This document shows positions 20,401-30,800 of a stretch of DNA of 64,000 nucleotides, in pieces. Position 1 is the stretch's first letter. Each line of letters starts with the position of its first letter. The notes under the pieces are model-generated. The model had not been told where the DNA came from. It searched no databases and saw only the letters and a list, made by a program, of their open reading frames with translations. The DNA is from Prosthecobacter debontii (GTDB lineage: Bacteria > Verrucomicrobiota > Verrucomicrobiia > Verrucomicrobiales > Verrucomicrobiaceae): assembly GCF_900167535.1 (NCBI RefSeq), contig NZ_FUYE01000002.1:124001-188000 (forward strand). Reading direction: 5' to 3'. Made by a program: the position numbers and the translations under genes.

Positions 20401-23400
20401 CACCAGCGGCAGCTTCCCCCGTGCTGTTCAACCAAAAGGCGCTTTCATCATCACTGGCCAAGAGGAATACATAGTCGCCTTCCATCGGCACCTGAAGGAA
20501 TCCAGTCAAGCGCTGGCCATAGTTGTCCGCCCAATTGCTAGGCGTCTCTAGGTTTGGCAGGATATCCGTGATGTTCGGCGTCCCAGCATAGGCGCTCGAG
20601 TTGGTCAAATTCGCCAACTGATAACCAGACACAGCTGTCCAGACCTCGCGGAGCAGTCCGCCAGCTTTGGCGGTCAGCGGATTCTGAACGGTGATCAAGA
20701 CGGTGTCGCTACCCGTATTAATTCCATCGGTCGCAGTCACGGTCACTTCATGAATGCCTGGAGCCCCAAACTTTAAAACAGCGACTGGACCTGTCGTGTT
20801 ATCGAAGGTGAGTTTCTTCGACTTCGTTGTCCATTTATAGGTTAGGGGCTGCGGTCCTTGCTTGAGATCATAAACCAGCGCAGCGACGGCCAACTCATTT
20901 TGAGGCCAGAGAATGGTTCGATCAGCCCCAAGCACCACTGTGATTTCTGCATTGTGAGCCGGGGCCGCATGATCTGGCGCCAAGAAAGCTCGCGAAATGA
21001 CCTCACGGCCATTGGTCGCTGGGCCATCCATGGCGATGGAAAGATGATCCGCCCCCGTGCGGTCTTTATGCAGTGCCTGAATCGGATAAGCCACGCCTGC
21101 CTGCAACGTGTAGGTGCTCGACTTCTGAAGAGGGTGCCCATCCCAATCCCTCACGGCATGTCCCTCATGATCCAGATAGGCGATCCGGGTCAGACCAGAA
21201 CCATCCTTGAGATCAAGCTGCAGGTCTGCGGTATCTTCGCCTGTGATCCAAAACGTGTAAGCCCCGGTCACGGGCACTGTCAGGAAGCCCTTCAAACGCG
21301 TGCCGTAATAGTCGGCCCAATTCGTGGGAGGCTCGACACTCGGAAGCAGATCTTCCAAATGAGGATTGGAGAGTGTGGGATCGAAATTCAGCAGATCTTG
21401 CAAGGTGTTCCCCTCCACATCCAGCCAGACGGAGCGAGTCAGATGCCCAGTTCCGTTAACAAACGATTTGTTCACCTGAATCGTCACACTGTCGCGATGA
21501 GAGAAATCCCCCGCGGTCACGGTGAGTTCATACACATAGGTGCCAGCCGCTGAGAAGATCACATCTGAAGTCAGACTGCTAGGCTCAGTCAACGTGGACT
21601 TGGGCCCGGAGACTTGCTTCCACAAGGAGGTGGGCGTCAAACTCGAAGACAGCACCTTCACCACCGACCCAGCCAGCTTTGTCTGCTGATGCGGCCACCA
21701 GTAGATGCGGTCTGCACCTGCCTTGGCATAAAAGGCAAGGTTGGGATCGAAGGCCGGGGCATTGAGGGAAGGCTCCAGCAAAGTGCCTTCGATCAGCTTT
21801 GGGCGTCGGTCGCCTTCAAGTGCCCAAGCGACTGCGAAGTGATCACTGCTCCAGGTCTCTTTGTGCAAGACTTCCACAAAATATCGCCCGCCAGGTTTTA
21901 ATGCGACCGGAGCCGAAGTTTGCGAGGCCTCAGTCGTCCAGACCTCCCGCCCCGTCGCTGTGGTGGTGTAACAAACGCGGCGCAGGTTCGCCTCCGTCGC
22001 ATCGGTGCTGATGGAAAACTCTGCGACATCATCCCCCGAGACGTAGAAGACATAGTTCACGGGACTGCTGCCACCCGCAGGCACATTCAGAATGCCCGTC
22101 ACCCGTGTGGCATATCGATCTGCCCAGCTATTGCTCTGCTTGAGATCAGGAATGGCATCCGTGATGTCGGGTTGATTCGGATAGGAGGGATCCGCCTTGA
22201 AGGCCTGAATAGTCGCAAAGTTCCGGTTCCACCAGACTTGACGTGTCAAACTCCCAACTTGCTTATTGATGGGTGCTTTCACCACGACCGTCAGCTCATC
22301 CGTGCTGGTGTTATTCAGTGTGGTCACACTGTAGCGCAGCACATAGGTTCCCGCTTTGGGAAAGGTGGCGAGCGTCTGCGTCGCATCTGGGGCCGAGAAG
22401 AGCACCCCGGAAGGACCGCTGACCTGAGACCAAGCACGCGTCGGCGTATCACTACCCCAAATCCGGCGCGATTCATAGGCACTCAGAGAAACCGAGTTCC
22501 GTGGCATATAGAGCACCACATCGCGTCCGGCATTGAGGATGTAATCATGCGTCAGATCGAATTCCTGCGTTCCAGTCACCACCGCACTCGCATCGATCGG
22601 AGGAGCCAGATACTCTCCGGTGATCTCACCGAGATAGTTTTGGCCGGGCTGCTGCCACATCAGGGAGCAGTGATCGGTGCCCCAGTCCTCTTTGTGGCGG
22701 ATTTCAAAAGCATACTTCTGGCCGCCCACGAGTGACAATGTTTGCGACCCCTGAGAGGCATGATTGGAAAAATCCGCCACATTCACGGCGGTCGTCACCG
22801 AAGAACGCAGCTGAAGATTCTCCGGAGAATCGTTGGTGCTGAGATAAAACTCCGCCTTCTCATTGGCCGCCAGAAAAAAACGATAGCTGCCGGTCACTGG
22901 CACCAGGATGACACCGCGAATGCGCTGACCATACACCTCGCCGAGGTTCTGGGTTTGTGTCAGCGTTGTGATCAGACGATGCGCGTGTGGGTAATTCGGG
23001 TAATCCAAGCTATTGGACAGTGATGCGACCGTATTGCCGCTCACGTTGAACCAATATTCCGCTAAGGCCCGCCCCGCATCCGTGGCAAGAGCTGGCATGA
23101 TAGTCACTGTCACATCATCCGTGGCCGAATTGGTCGAATGAGTGGCGGTAGCTCTAAACACATAGGTGCCCACCTGAGTGAAGGTCACTTGGGTAGCCGC
23201 CACGGCGGGGGTGACGATTGTGGCTGTTGTCGGCCCGCTGACCTGTGTCCATTCGATGGCAGGCGCAGTATTGGCATTGGCGATATTCAGAGCCTGCGCC
23301 ACCAGATCGACTTTGTAGTTAGGCGCATATTGCTGAATAGGTTTCCCTGCTTCAACGATCAAACCGGTGGGAATCGAGGCAGGCAATTCGAAGGGGGTCA

Positions 23401-23932
23401 GATAGGCTCCCTGAATCACCTGCGGTGTGCCATCTGGTAAAGTGGCCCAACCGACCGCCAAGCTGTCGCCACCATAGCCCTCTTTCATCAACGCTTCGAT
23501 GTAATAACGACGTCCGGCCTGAAGCGTGATCGGAGCGGATTTCTGCTCTGGAAACTTGTCCCAGCGTTGAGCCTCCGTCCATCCCGGCACCGTGGCGATC
23601 TGGACCTTGTTGGTCGCCTGATCGTCGCTGCTCAGCCACAGCTCGCAGTTATCATCCCCACTCACCCAAAATGTATAGCTGCCACCTGTGCTCGGTGTCA
23701 GGTAGGCACGCATGCGCACGCCATACCGCTCCGACCAATTCACGGGGCTGGCAAAATGAGCATCCACCGTCCGCAGGATCGGATGCGTGGGATAGTCGGG
23801 AGACAGTGTGAGGTCAGCGATTTCGCCGCCGTCGAGGTTGTTCCAGACTTCCCGCAACACGCCTGTTTGGGCTTGGCTGAAAGACGCCAGCACCGAGATA
23901 AGGCCAAAGATCAGAGCGGAAACTTTGTGCAT
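17438..23932 (-). CDS. Giant secreted protein: six PA14/PKD repeats, DUF5011, DUF1800
   Basis: A 2164-residue exported protein (signal peptide ~1-21, ending S-Q-A-Q). It contains six PA14 carbohydrate-binding-type modules, each opening with a variant of G-x-L-x-R-x-V-W, starting near residues 22, 282, 560, 824, 1087 and 1362. Each is followed by a PKD/Ig-like domain, giving a period of about 270 residues. An Ig-like DUF5011 domain follows (~1525-1610, T-Y-L-L-R-Y-V-V-T-D-S-A-G-N), then the DUF1800 catalytic-looking domain (~1630-2164, beginning A-A-R-F-L-K-Q-A-T-F-G-P). It is the first gene of an operon with DUF1501. Most DUF1800 proteins are 450-600 residues, so the repeat arm is an add-on suggesting polysaccharide or surface adhesion. 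Function is inferred only. Confidence 0.92.
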   Translation of the reverse strand: MHKVSALIFGLISVLASFSQAQTGVLREVWNNLDGGEIADLTLSPDYPTHPILRTVDAHFASPVNWSERYGVRMRAYLTPSTGGSYTFWVSGDDNCELWLSSDDQATNKVQIATVPGWTEAQRWDKFPEQKSAPITLQAGRRYYIEALMKEGYGGDSLAVGWATLPDGTPQVIQGAYLTPFELPASIPTGLIVEAGKPIQQYAPNYKVDLVAQALNIANANTAPAIEWTQVSGPTTATIVTPAVAATQVTFTQVGTYVFRATATHSTNSATDDVTVTIMPALATDAGRALAEYWFNVSGNTVASLSNSLDYPNYPHAHRLITTLTQTQNLGEVYGQRIRGVILVPVTGSYRFFLAANEKAEFYLSTNDSPENLQLRSSVTTAVNVADFSNHASQGSQTLSLVGGQKYAFEIRHKEDWGTDHCSLMWQQPGQNYLGEITGEYLAPPIDASAVVTGTQEFDLTHDYILNAGRDVVLYMPRNSVSLSAYESRRIWGSDTPTRAWSQVSGPSGVLFSAPDATQTLATFPKAGTYVLRYSVTTLNNTSTDELTVVVKAPINKQVGSLTRQVWWNRNFATIQAFKADPSYPNQPDITDAIPDLKQSNSWADRYATRVTGILNVPAGGSSPVNYVFYVSGDDVAEFSISTDATEANLRRVCYTTTATGREVWTTEASQTSAPVALKPGGRYFVEVLHKETWSSDHFAVAWALEGDRRPKLIEGTLLEPSLNAPAFDPNLAFYAKAGADRIYWWPHQQTKLAGSVVKVLSSSLTPTSLWKQVSGPKSTLTEPSSLTSDVIFSAAGTYVYELTVTAGDFSHRDSVTIQVNKSFVNGTGHLTRSVWLDVEGNTLQDLLNFDPTLSNPHLEDLLPSVEPPTNWADYYGTRLKGFLTVPVTGAYTFWITGEDTADLQLDLKDGSGLTRIAYLDHEGHAVRDWDGHPLQKSSTYTLQAGVAYPIQALHKDRTGADHLSIAMDGPATNGREVISRAFLAPDHAAPAHNAEITVVLGADRTILWPQNELAVAALVYDLKQGPQPLTYKWTTKSKKLTFDNTTGPVAVLKFGAPGIHEVTVTATDGINTGSDTVLITVQNPLTAKAGGLLREVWTAVSGYQLANLTNSSAYAGTPNITDILPNLETPSNWADNYGQRLTGFLQVPMEGDYVFLLASDDESAFWLNSTGEAAAGAQKICSTASATGRYNWTRYASQKSAPIHLVPGQRYYVQALHKEGGSDDYFAVAYRLASQTDDEAQIIPSVLLSPPDGVKAEAHESEILVKAGEDQTAWWPRNRFTLRGTAVDYKPGPQALAFRWTVISGPKGAADKALFTAPTSLTTDVELSAAGAYKIQLTATDGTNTRAAVVAITIAPQVAPGTGSILAEVFNNITGSWVTDLTKSPKFPNNPDNRFQLKSAEIVTNTADNYGMLLRGYLHPPVAGVYRFNIASDDWSEVYLSTDRTPEKKELVCFVPAGTDYYEWRKFPDYQLSRPITLKKGASYYIEIRYKESSWRDHMALAWMRPGTNAFEIIDGPFLSPFQLGDKQAPTITLTGGSNMTVNVGSSFVDPGFLASDLEDGNLNGKVTVEGSVDTSKPGTYLLRYVVTDSAGNQSAVMTRQVTVAVAEGSDPVYPPDASGTHSTTAWATPASISDVEAARFLKQATFGPSEADIARVKQLGFSKWIDEQLALPPSSHLTHLDRMALFEGAQEELLELSKAAGTLGLPGAVMPMTNTPLDTEDRLYTWWTLAVTTPDQLRQRVALALSEILVISDRNGGLRNYPRGCTNYYDLLVHSVGSGVTYRKLLEDITLNPVMGMWLTMARSSKAQPDENYPREIMQLFSIGLNHLNKDGTFKRNGSGDTIPTYTQKDILELSRAFTGWTFNNSRTFTWAGNTTDDINPMMSFEDYHDRGLKVIVGGATVPAGQTAMEDVRRCLDVLAAHPNVGPFMARRLIQRLTTSNPSPAYIYRVSRVWDNNGKGVRGDLGAVVKAILLDSEARTMSATAGAGKLSEPMVRLTRLMRAFPKAPSSNPPILGRYFMWNALDELGQWPLQAPTVFNFFLPDYAPPGAVLDAGIRAPEFEITTELTVTDTANYFFEGVTNGFYVNTGSRIGLDLTPLNALWADPQAVLAKFETLLLGRSMSAELRASLLNIHSLYPSNATTGVKVMLQILTASPEFSTEL

Positions 23933-24059
23933 TTGATGAAGTCACTATAATAGCTGAAAAGCCCCTTTGACGCAATGGTTGCAGTCCAACGATCACGCTC
24001 GACCCGTGCTTTTTGTGATTCCGGGGTATTTACCCTATCTCTGAGGTTAGACCCTTCTC

Positions 24060-24863
24060 CTAGACACGTTGCGAGTCGCCAAAAAGCCGCTGATAATTCG
24101 CGGCAATTTGCCCGATGAGTTCATCTACAGGCATCTCTTTGACTTTTGCTAACAATTCATAGCTCACCCTTAGATTGGCCGGGTGATTCAAGGGCTTAGC
24201 CGGACTTCCCAAGGGATGCGGGTTCAGTTCAGCAGGCGGCCACATATCTGGAGCATCCGTTTCGGCCAGCAGTCGCTCGAGAGGCACCGCTTTGAAAACC
24301 TCCAATTGAGCGGCTTTGCGTGGGTGGCCAAAATACGGTGAAAGCGAAAAATACGCGCCGCGTTTGGCAAAGCCTGGAATCATTTCCACCGGTCCCCCAT
24401 AAGAATGGAGCAGGAACCCACGCTCTGGAATCTTGACGATGCGCAACTGCTCTTCCAGCAGTCCCCAGGCACGCAGGCAATGGACGGTGGCGGGGCGCTC
24501 AAGATCATGTGCCAAGTCCATCTGCCAGCGGAAGCACTCCACCTGGGCCTCGATATCGGGATTTTCGATCCAGCGGTCCAGCCCAATCTCCCCGACAGCC
24601 GCTCCTGAGCAACCGTGAAGCCATCCTAACAAATGATCTTTCCAATGAGATGTCCGTTCTTTGACATACCACGGATGGAGACCGTAGGAGGGACGCACCC
24701 AGGGGTAGTGACGAGCCAGTTCCGCGACCGCGCTCCAGTCCTCTTCACTGGAGCCGTTAACCACAGCCTCCCCCAAATCACAACGGCTGAGTTCTGCCAT
24801 CACCGCGGGTCGCCAAGGGTCGAGCCGGTCATCTTGCAGGTGATTGTGAGCATCGTGAAGCAT
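24060..24863 (-). CDS. TatD-family metal-dependent hydrolase
   Basis: A 267-residue amidohydrolase-fold protein of the TatD DNase family. Metal ligands are visible: H-N-H in DAHNHLQDD at the N-terminus, Glu in A-V-G-E-I-G-L-D, His in T-V-H-C-L-R, His in L-L-H-S-Y-G-G, and the C-terminal ETDAPD aspartate. TatD enzymes are Mg-dependent 3'-5' exonucleases acting on DNA and RNA. The length is normal. It stands alone, divergent from the peroxiredoxin gene across a ~90-bp gap. Confidence 0.88.
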   Translation of the reverse strand: MLHDAHNHLQDDRLDPWRPAVMAELSRCDLGEAVVNGSSEEDWSAVAELARHYPWVRPSYGLHPWYVKERTSHWKDHLLGWLHGCSGAAVGEIGLDRWIENPDIEAQVECFRWQMDLAHDLERPATVHCLRAWGLLEEQLRIVKIPERGFLLHSYGGPVEMIPGFAKRGAYFSLSPYFGHPRKAAQLEVFKAVPLERLLAETDAPDMWPPAELNPHPLGSPAKPLNHPANLRVSYELLAKVKEMPVDELIGQIAANYQRLFGDSQRV

Positions 24864-24954
24864 GAGTTAATGCAGTCTCCGGAATAAGTTGCGCGTATGT
24901 AGCGTTTTATGAAGCGTTTTCAGCCTAAGCGCTGACATCTTCCCCGCTCAACCC

Positions 24955-25476
24955 ATGAAATATACTCTGACCATCCTCGCCCTCGCCGCCAGTCTATTCA
25001 CCTCCGCCCAGGCGGGCCAAGGTGAAAAAGTGGACCTCCCTGCCCCCCAAGTTTCCGGCGTCAATCAAGACGGCACGACTGTGAATTTCGCCGACGTCTA
25101 TGCCAAAGGCCCCACCGTAGTTTTCTTTTATCCCAAGGCCAACACCCCAGGTTGCACGAAGCAGGCCTGCTCTCTGCGCGACGCCTTCGGCGATCTGACC
25201 AAGGAAGGTGTCCAGGTGCTGGGCGTCTCTTTTGACGGCGTGGAAGCTCAGCTCAAGTTCAAAAATGACCATACCCTGCCCTACGATCTGATCGCCGATC
25301 CTGAGGGTAAAATCGTGGATGCCTTCAATGTGGACCGCATTGTCAAAGGCCCCATGACCTTGGCCAGCCGCCAGGCTTTCCTGATCAAGGGCGACAAGAT
25401 CGTCTGGAAAGATTCAAAAGCTTCCACCGACCAACAAGCCGCTGACATCAAGCGCGTGTTGGCTGAGACGAAGTAA
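24955..25476 (+). CDS. Exported PrxQ/Bcp-type peroxiredoxin
   Basis: Thiol peroxidase of 173 residues that reduces hydrogen peroxide and organic peroxides. Residues 1-20 form a Sec signal peptide (to A-Q-A), so it acts in the periplasm. The active site is F-Y-P-K-A-N-T-P-G-C-T-K-Q-A-C: peroxidatic Cys67 and resolving Cys72 spaced by four residues, the atypical two-Cys arrangement of the PrxQ/BCP subfamily. An exported PrxQ needs an envelope thiol reductant, and none is in the window. Confidence 0.92.
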   Translation: MKYTLTILALAASLFTSAQAGQGEKVDLPAPQVSGVNQDGTTVNFADVYAKGPTVVFFYPKANTPGCTKQACSLRDAFGDLTKEGVQVLGVSFDGVEAQLKFKNDHTLPYDLIADPEGKIVDAFNVDRIVKGPMTLASRQAFLIKGDKIVWKDSKASTDQQAADIKRVLAETK

Positions 25477-25494
25477 TCAAGCTACCCACTTTTG

Positions 25495-25522
25495 TTCCTC
25501 TCTTCATTCAAGGAGAGAGGAA
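25495..25522. terminator. Hairpin between convergent genes
   Basis: Perfect 9-bp inverted repeat, TTCCTCTCT (25495-25503) and AGAGAGGAA (25514-25522), loop 10 nt, placed between the convergent peroxiredoxin and kinase genes. There is no clear U-tract on either strand; a shared 3'-end hairpin is the likeliest reading. Confidence 0.45.
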
Positions 25523-25559
25523 TGACCCTTTGCATAAAAGGGCTCAGACTCTTCTCGTT

Positions 25560-27869
25560 TCACTTCCTGACTTCACGCTGGGCCAAGACAGCCTTCACAA
25601 GCCGCAGCATATCCGCAGGCTCATAAGGTTTGGGCAAGACGGCAGCAAAGCCATAAGCCGCAGGCTTGGCCATGACAGGATCATCGGAGTAGCCGCTGGA
25701 CACGATTGCCAGCACTTCAGGATCCAGTTGGCGTAAACGCTCCATGGTCCTGACTCCGCCCATGCCATTTGGGATCGACAAATCGAGGATGACCAAGTCG
25801 AAAGGTTGCCCCTGCTGAAGGGCTTCTTGATAGAGCCTCACCGTCTCGGTGCCTTCGGCGCTTTCCGCGATTTCGTAATTCTGGCTGCTGAGATTACGTA
25901 CGATGAGATTCCGCACCAGAGGATCATCCTCAAGCACGAGAATGCGCGGCACGGCAGATTGTGGTGGGCTATCGAAGGCGGTGCTTAACCCCATCGCCTC
26001 GACTTCATCGCCCTCGGCATCGACGGGGAGATAAAAGCGCACGGTGGTGCCTTTCCCGGGTTCACTTCGCACGGAGATGGAACCGCCGTGGGCTTTGGCA
26101 ATGGATTCACAAACCGTCAGGCCTAAACCAGTGGCGTTCTCTGCCTTGCGAGTGCTGTAATAGGGCTCGAAAATGTGCGCGAGATTTTCTGGGGCAATGC
26201 CTTCACCCCGGTCATGGACTTCAATGACCACGCCCGTAGGCTGCATGGGATGATCCTGGAGCATTTCATGCGGGAACATCTCTCCCGGATCTGCGGGCAC
26301 ACAACGAACGGTGATCAATCCCCCTTCCGGCTGTGCTTGCTCCGCATTGCGGATGAGATTCCCTAACAAACGACGCAACTGCGCAGGATCAACAGCAAGA
26401 TTCGGCAGGCGTGGAGCTAACTCCAATCGATACTCGATGCGAGTAGCCCGGCTATGATGCAGGAAAAACTGCTCCACAAGATCGCCGAGTTGCGTCGGCC
26501 GTTTGATTGGCGCTCCACCGCGAGCGAAGGTGAGCAACTGCTGCACGAGGCCCTGGGCCTGCAGCGTGGCTTGTTTGGCGGTGTGCAACTCAGGCAGTTG
26601 CACCGCGCTGCGCAGGCGCATTTCTGCAAGAGAGATATTCCCCAGCAGCACCGTCAGCAGATTGTTGAATTCATGAGCAAAGCCACGGGCCAGCAGCCCA
26701 AGAGATTCCAAGCGGTCCAGACGATTGCGACGATCTGCCTCTTCACGGCGGCTGGTGATGTCCTGCATCAGCACAAGCAGCCCTTCCGCAAAAGGATGAC
26801 CTCTGATTTCTAACCACGTTTGCTTTTCTTCAAAGTAGAGTTCCCGTGTGACGGATTCGCGATGCAGCAGGGCATGAGCCAGAGCTTCGTAATGTGATTC
26901 GCGCGTCGCCGTGGGGAGCAGGTCCCAGAAGTTGGCCCCGAGCAGCTTCTCCGGTCCGCGCTCGAACAGTTTTTGCGCGCTCGCGTTGGCATAGATGAGC
27001 TGCCACTTGCCATCCAAGGCGACCAGAGGGTCGGAAATGCTTTCCACCACATCCACCAGAGGTGCTTGGGCGGCACGCTCAGCAGGAGAAACGGTGGTCG
27101 GTAAATTTTCAGATACCGGAACTGCCAAACCCCGGAAGAGAATGACGACACCTGTCAATTGACCCGATTGATCCTTCAGGGGCGTGGAGCGGTCCTGCAC
27201 GGCCACGCGGGTGCCGTCTTGGGTGGTCAGCCAAACGGTGCGCTCACGAGCGGGTTGGGTAGCAGTGCTCAACTCCACCGCAGCAGGTTCACCACTCGGA
27301 TGATAGATGCGGAAAACCTCGTGTAGGGAACGACCAACGCCCTGTTGCTCGGCCCAACCAGTGATGCGGGCCGCCGCAGGATTCATGAAGACAATGACGC
27401 CGGCTAAATCCGCAGCGATGACGCCATCGGTCAAACTTTGAAAGGCTTCAAAGTAGCTCTGCTCACGCTTCAAACGCTCTTTCTCAGCAAGGTGACGGCT
27501 GGCGGCGACCTCCACCGTCAGGCGCAACTCATCCTGATTGAAAGGCTTGAGGAGATATCCCTGCGGATTGGTGTCGCGTGCTCGATTGACGGTTTCGAGA
27601 TCCGCACAAGCTGTGACATAGACGACGCCCACATGCCCCTTGCGCTGGAGTCGGCGCGTCGTTTCAATGCCATCCAATGTCCCGTCGAGATGGACATCCA
27701 TGAGCACAAGATCTGGATGCACCTCGTCATAGAGACGCAGGGCATCTTCACCTGTCGCACAGTTGCCTACCACGCGGTAGCCCAGGCCACTCAGGCACGA
27801 CGCCATGTCACATCCGACGAGACCTTCGTTCTCGACGATGAGGATGCGAATGCGTTCAGGACCATTCAT
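25560..27869 (-). CDS. Hybrid histidine kinase: receiver-PAS-PAS-HisKA-HATPase-receiver
   Basis: Cytoplasmic signalling protein of 769 residues with no membrane helix. Order: N-terminal receiver (~6-120; acceptor Asp in LVLMDVHLDG, Lys in Y-L-L-K-P-F), two PAS domains (~140-255 and ~275-385), HisKA with FAHEFNNLLTVLLGN (~400), HATPase_c with the G-L-G-L-T-V box, and a C-terminal receiver (~645-765; L-V-I-L-D-L-S-I-P). The double receiver allows input from an upstream kinase and output or phosphate sink in one chain. It begins 27 bp after the stop of the 1001-residue kinase gene, so the two form an operon, and that kinase is the natural candidate to phosphorylate its N-terminal receiver. Confidence 0.92.
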   Translation of the reverse strand: MNGPERIRILIVENEGLVGCDMASCLSGLGYRVVGNCATGEDALRLYDEVHPDLVLMDVHLDGTLDGIETTRRLQRKGHVGVVYVTACADLETVNRARDTNPQGYLLKPFNQDELRLTVEVAASRHLAEKERLKREQSYFEAFQSLTDGVIAADLAGVIVFMNPAAARITGWAEQQGVGRSLHEVFRIYHPSGEPAAVELSTATQPARERTVWLTTQDGTRVAVQDRSTPLKDQSGQLTGVVILFRGLAVPVSENLPTTVSPAERAAQAPLVDVVESISDPLVALDGKWQLIYANASAQKLFERGPEKLLGANFWDLLPTATRESHYEALAHALLHRESVTRELYFEEKQTWLEIRGHPFAEGLLVLMQDITSRREEADRRNRLDRLESLGLLARGFAHEFNNLLTVLLGNISLAEMRLRSAVQLPELHTAKQATLQAQGLVQQLLTFARGGAPIKRPTQLGDLVEQFFLHHSRATRIEYRLELAPRLPNLAVDPAQLRRLLGNLIRNAEQAQPEGGLITVRCVPADPGEMFPHEMLQDHPMQPTGVVIEVHDRGEGIAPENLAHIFEPYYSTRKAENATGLGLTVCESIAKAHGGSISVRSEPGKGTTVRFYLPVDAEGDEVEAMGLSTAFDSPPQSAVPRILVLEDDPLVRNLIVRNLSSQNYEIAESAEGTETVRLYQEALQQGQPFDLVILDLSIPNGMGGVRTMERLRQLDPEVLAIVSSGYSDDPVMAKPAAYGFAAVLPKPYEPADMLRLVKAVLAQREVRK

Positions 27870-27896
27870 GGGCGAATTAGCAATACCACGCTAATT

Positions 27897-30800
27897 CTAA
27901 ATATCAGCATATGCTATAGGAAATCGCAATTGAATTTCTGTTCCACCGGAATTTGAGCTCCCGACACTGAACTGACCGCGCATTTGCTCGGCGAAAACAG
28001 CCAGGATTTTCAGCCCCAACCCAGCAGAGGCCCCAGCTTCGAAGCCGGCTGGTAAGCCGACGCCGTCGTCTTCGACGATCAGTTGCCCGCCTTGAGAACC
28101 AAAACTCAGTCGTACCTGGATATGACCTGGCCGTCCTCCGGGGAACGCGTGTTCAAAGCTATTGGACAGCGTTTCATTCAATGTCAGAGCCAGCGGCATG
28201 AGCCATTCCTGCTGGATTTCGCCCTCTTCCAAGAAAAGTTGCACTGCCACCTGGTCGGTGGAGACTTGATAGCAGTCCCGCAGACGTCTGACGAGCCCTT
28301 CCGCGAAGGCCTTGAAACTTTCCGCCGCCCCTAGGGCGATTTGATAAAGATGCTGGTGCAGCTCCGCAATCGCTCGGACTCGGTTCTGGCTGGAGCGCAG
28401 CGCAGAAAGCGCATCGGGATTCGCCACCGTGTTCGACTCCAAGTTCAGGAGGCTCGAAATGATCTGCAGGTGATTTTTGATCCGGTGATGAGTTTCGCTC
28501 AAGAGTAACTTTTCCCGGGAGAGATCTGCGACTGGCCAACTGACTGTGGGCTGAATTTGCACTACGGTTTGCGGCACTTGGGGAGTGGCGGCCGCCTGTA
28601 CGTTTGGCAGCCCCACCATCGCCACCTCCTGCACGTGGAAATCAAAGCCACCGCCATCGAGAGGCGTCACCTTGAGCCGAACGGCCTGCCTCTGACCATC
28701 GCGATTGAAGCAAGCCAAATCGGCCTCGCCCTCCACACTTTCCGCCAACCGTTTCAATTGAGCATAGAATCCGGAAGGATCTGACGGACTAAAATGCAGG
28801 TGCAGCGCGCGGCCACGGGCTTCGATCTCAGTCAATCCGAGAAGCTCCAATCCCCGAGGTGTGATCTCACGGATGCGTCCATTCACATTCGTTTTCAGCA
28901 GAGACCGTCTCACACTGCCTCCAGCCGCCCCACCGTAAGCAGCGGCATCCATCGGTGGCGCAAAAAACGCTGCTGAGGTGGGTATTGCCATCTGAGGAGC
29001 CATCTCCCGAGGCGCAAATGCCATTGAACCAGACACCGCAGCTGGAGTTTTCTTCTGGAAGAGGAAGATGGTGCAGTGCGGCTGCCCCTGAGCATCCATG
29101 ACCGGAGCCATGATCAGGCTCACAGGAACCGAGCTTTGACTCGCCTGCCGCACCCGGACTTCCACCACAGCGCTGCGTCCTCCCGTTTCCAGCAATTGCC
29201 GCAAGGCCGCACGACGGGCGGAGGCATCTTCAGGCTCCAGCCAAGCATCCAACGGATAGCGGCGCAATTCCGTCTTCGGATGACCCAGTAGAGTCTCCGC
29301 CAGATGATTCACTTCAAACACTGCCCCGGCTTTATCCATCAGCACCACAGGCAGAGGCACCTCATGCAACAACGTGCGGAACTTGGCCTCCGTGGAGCGC
29401 AATTGCTCCTCCTGGCGGCAAGGTTCGGTCACATCCTGGATGCAGACGAGCAGTCCCCCTCCCGGTAGGCTGGCAGGTTGGAATTCCAGTTCTTTGAGCA
29501 AGCCGTCTGCGGTCGCCAGGGAAAAAGTGCGGGTCAGTTGACGGCGCCACACATCCTCCCGCCACATCGTCATCACCTCTTCACGATGATCGCCGTTCGG
29601 GCACGCAGCGGCTAACCAAGTCTCGACCGTCTCATCTTTTTGCAAGCCCCGCCCCAGCAATCGGGTCAGTGGCTCGTTTTGCCCCATGGGCATGCCATGC
29701 TCATCCAGCACCAGCACCCCGCAGGGTAAGGCATCCAGATATTGGCGCACGCGCGCTTCCTTTTGGGTAAAAACACGTTCCGCTTCATGCAATGTACGCA
29801 ATTCCTGGCGAGCACGGGCCAGTTCATCTTGCAGCCGACGCATCTCCAGCATCCGAGTGGCAGTCTCAGAGACCCCTGGAGTGGCTTGAGAAATCGAAGC
29901 CACCGCAGTGGCAAGGCTCGCGAGATCAGGCGCTCCACCTCCGCTAGCACCACCCCGCTCCGCTGCCGAGAAAGGCGATGGAGCCGCTGCTGACGCTGGC
30001 AGCCGCATGGCGAGGTAACGTTTTTCCCCCTCCTGAGTTGACACCGTATGGGTCACTAGCCAGCGCTGAGATGGTAGGCGGCTGGCATCGGAGAAGGACT
30101 GCGCCTGGAGCGCAGGCACATCCAGTATCCAGCCTTCATGTTTGTGGTCTCCGGCCAGCTTCTCCAGAGTCAAACCCCACTGCAGTTGCACACGGCCCGA
30201 CTCCCGAGATTCGGCAAAGACATCCCAGAAAGCCGAAAACCCTTCCTGAATCCCACGGGCCAATCCCAACTCCACCGCCGCTGGATTGGCCTGATGGATC
30301 ACCGCCCGCTCATCCAACAGAACCATCGGCAGCGGACTGAGGTTCAACTCACTGGCCAGATTCGACGCGGCGGTCGCAGCTGCCGGCGCTTCCGAAACAG
30401 TTCCTTCTTCGGCAGGGAGGGATTGGAGCGCAGCGGCATTGCCAAATTTCTCGCAAGTCACCATCAAGCCCCCGACGCTGGCATCCTGCTTACGACGCCA
30501 TGGCCTCACCTCCCAGCGATAAATGACCCTGCGACCGTCAGGACCTGAAAGAGCATCGTGCTCACTGCGCACCACATGCCCCTGCAGGGCGCGGTCATAG
30601 ACCTGCTTCCAGCCTGGATGCATGCCTGGAAAAACCTCATACTGACTGCGGCCCATAAGCGGCTGCGCTGCCTGGAGTGAAAACTCTTCCACCCACGCCC
30701 GGTTGGCCAGCATGTAGCGCATCTGGTCATCGAACATGGCCATCGCCACAGGCGCGTTTTCAATCAGTACCCCTAGGACTGCCTCCATCTCCTCAGGGAC

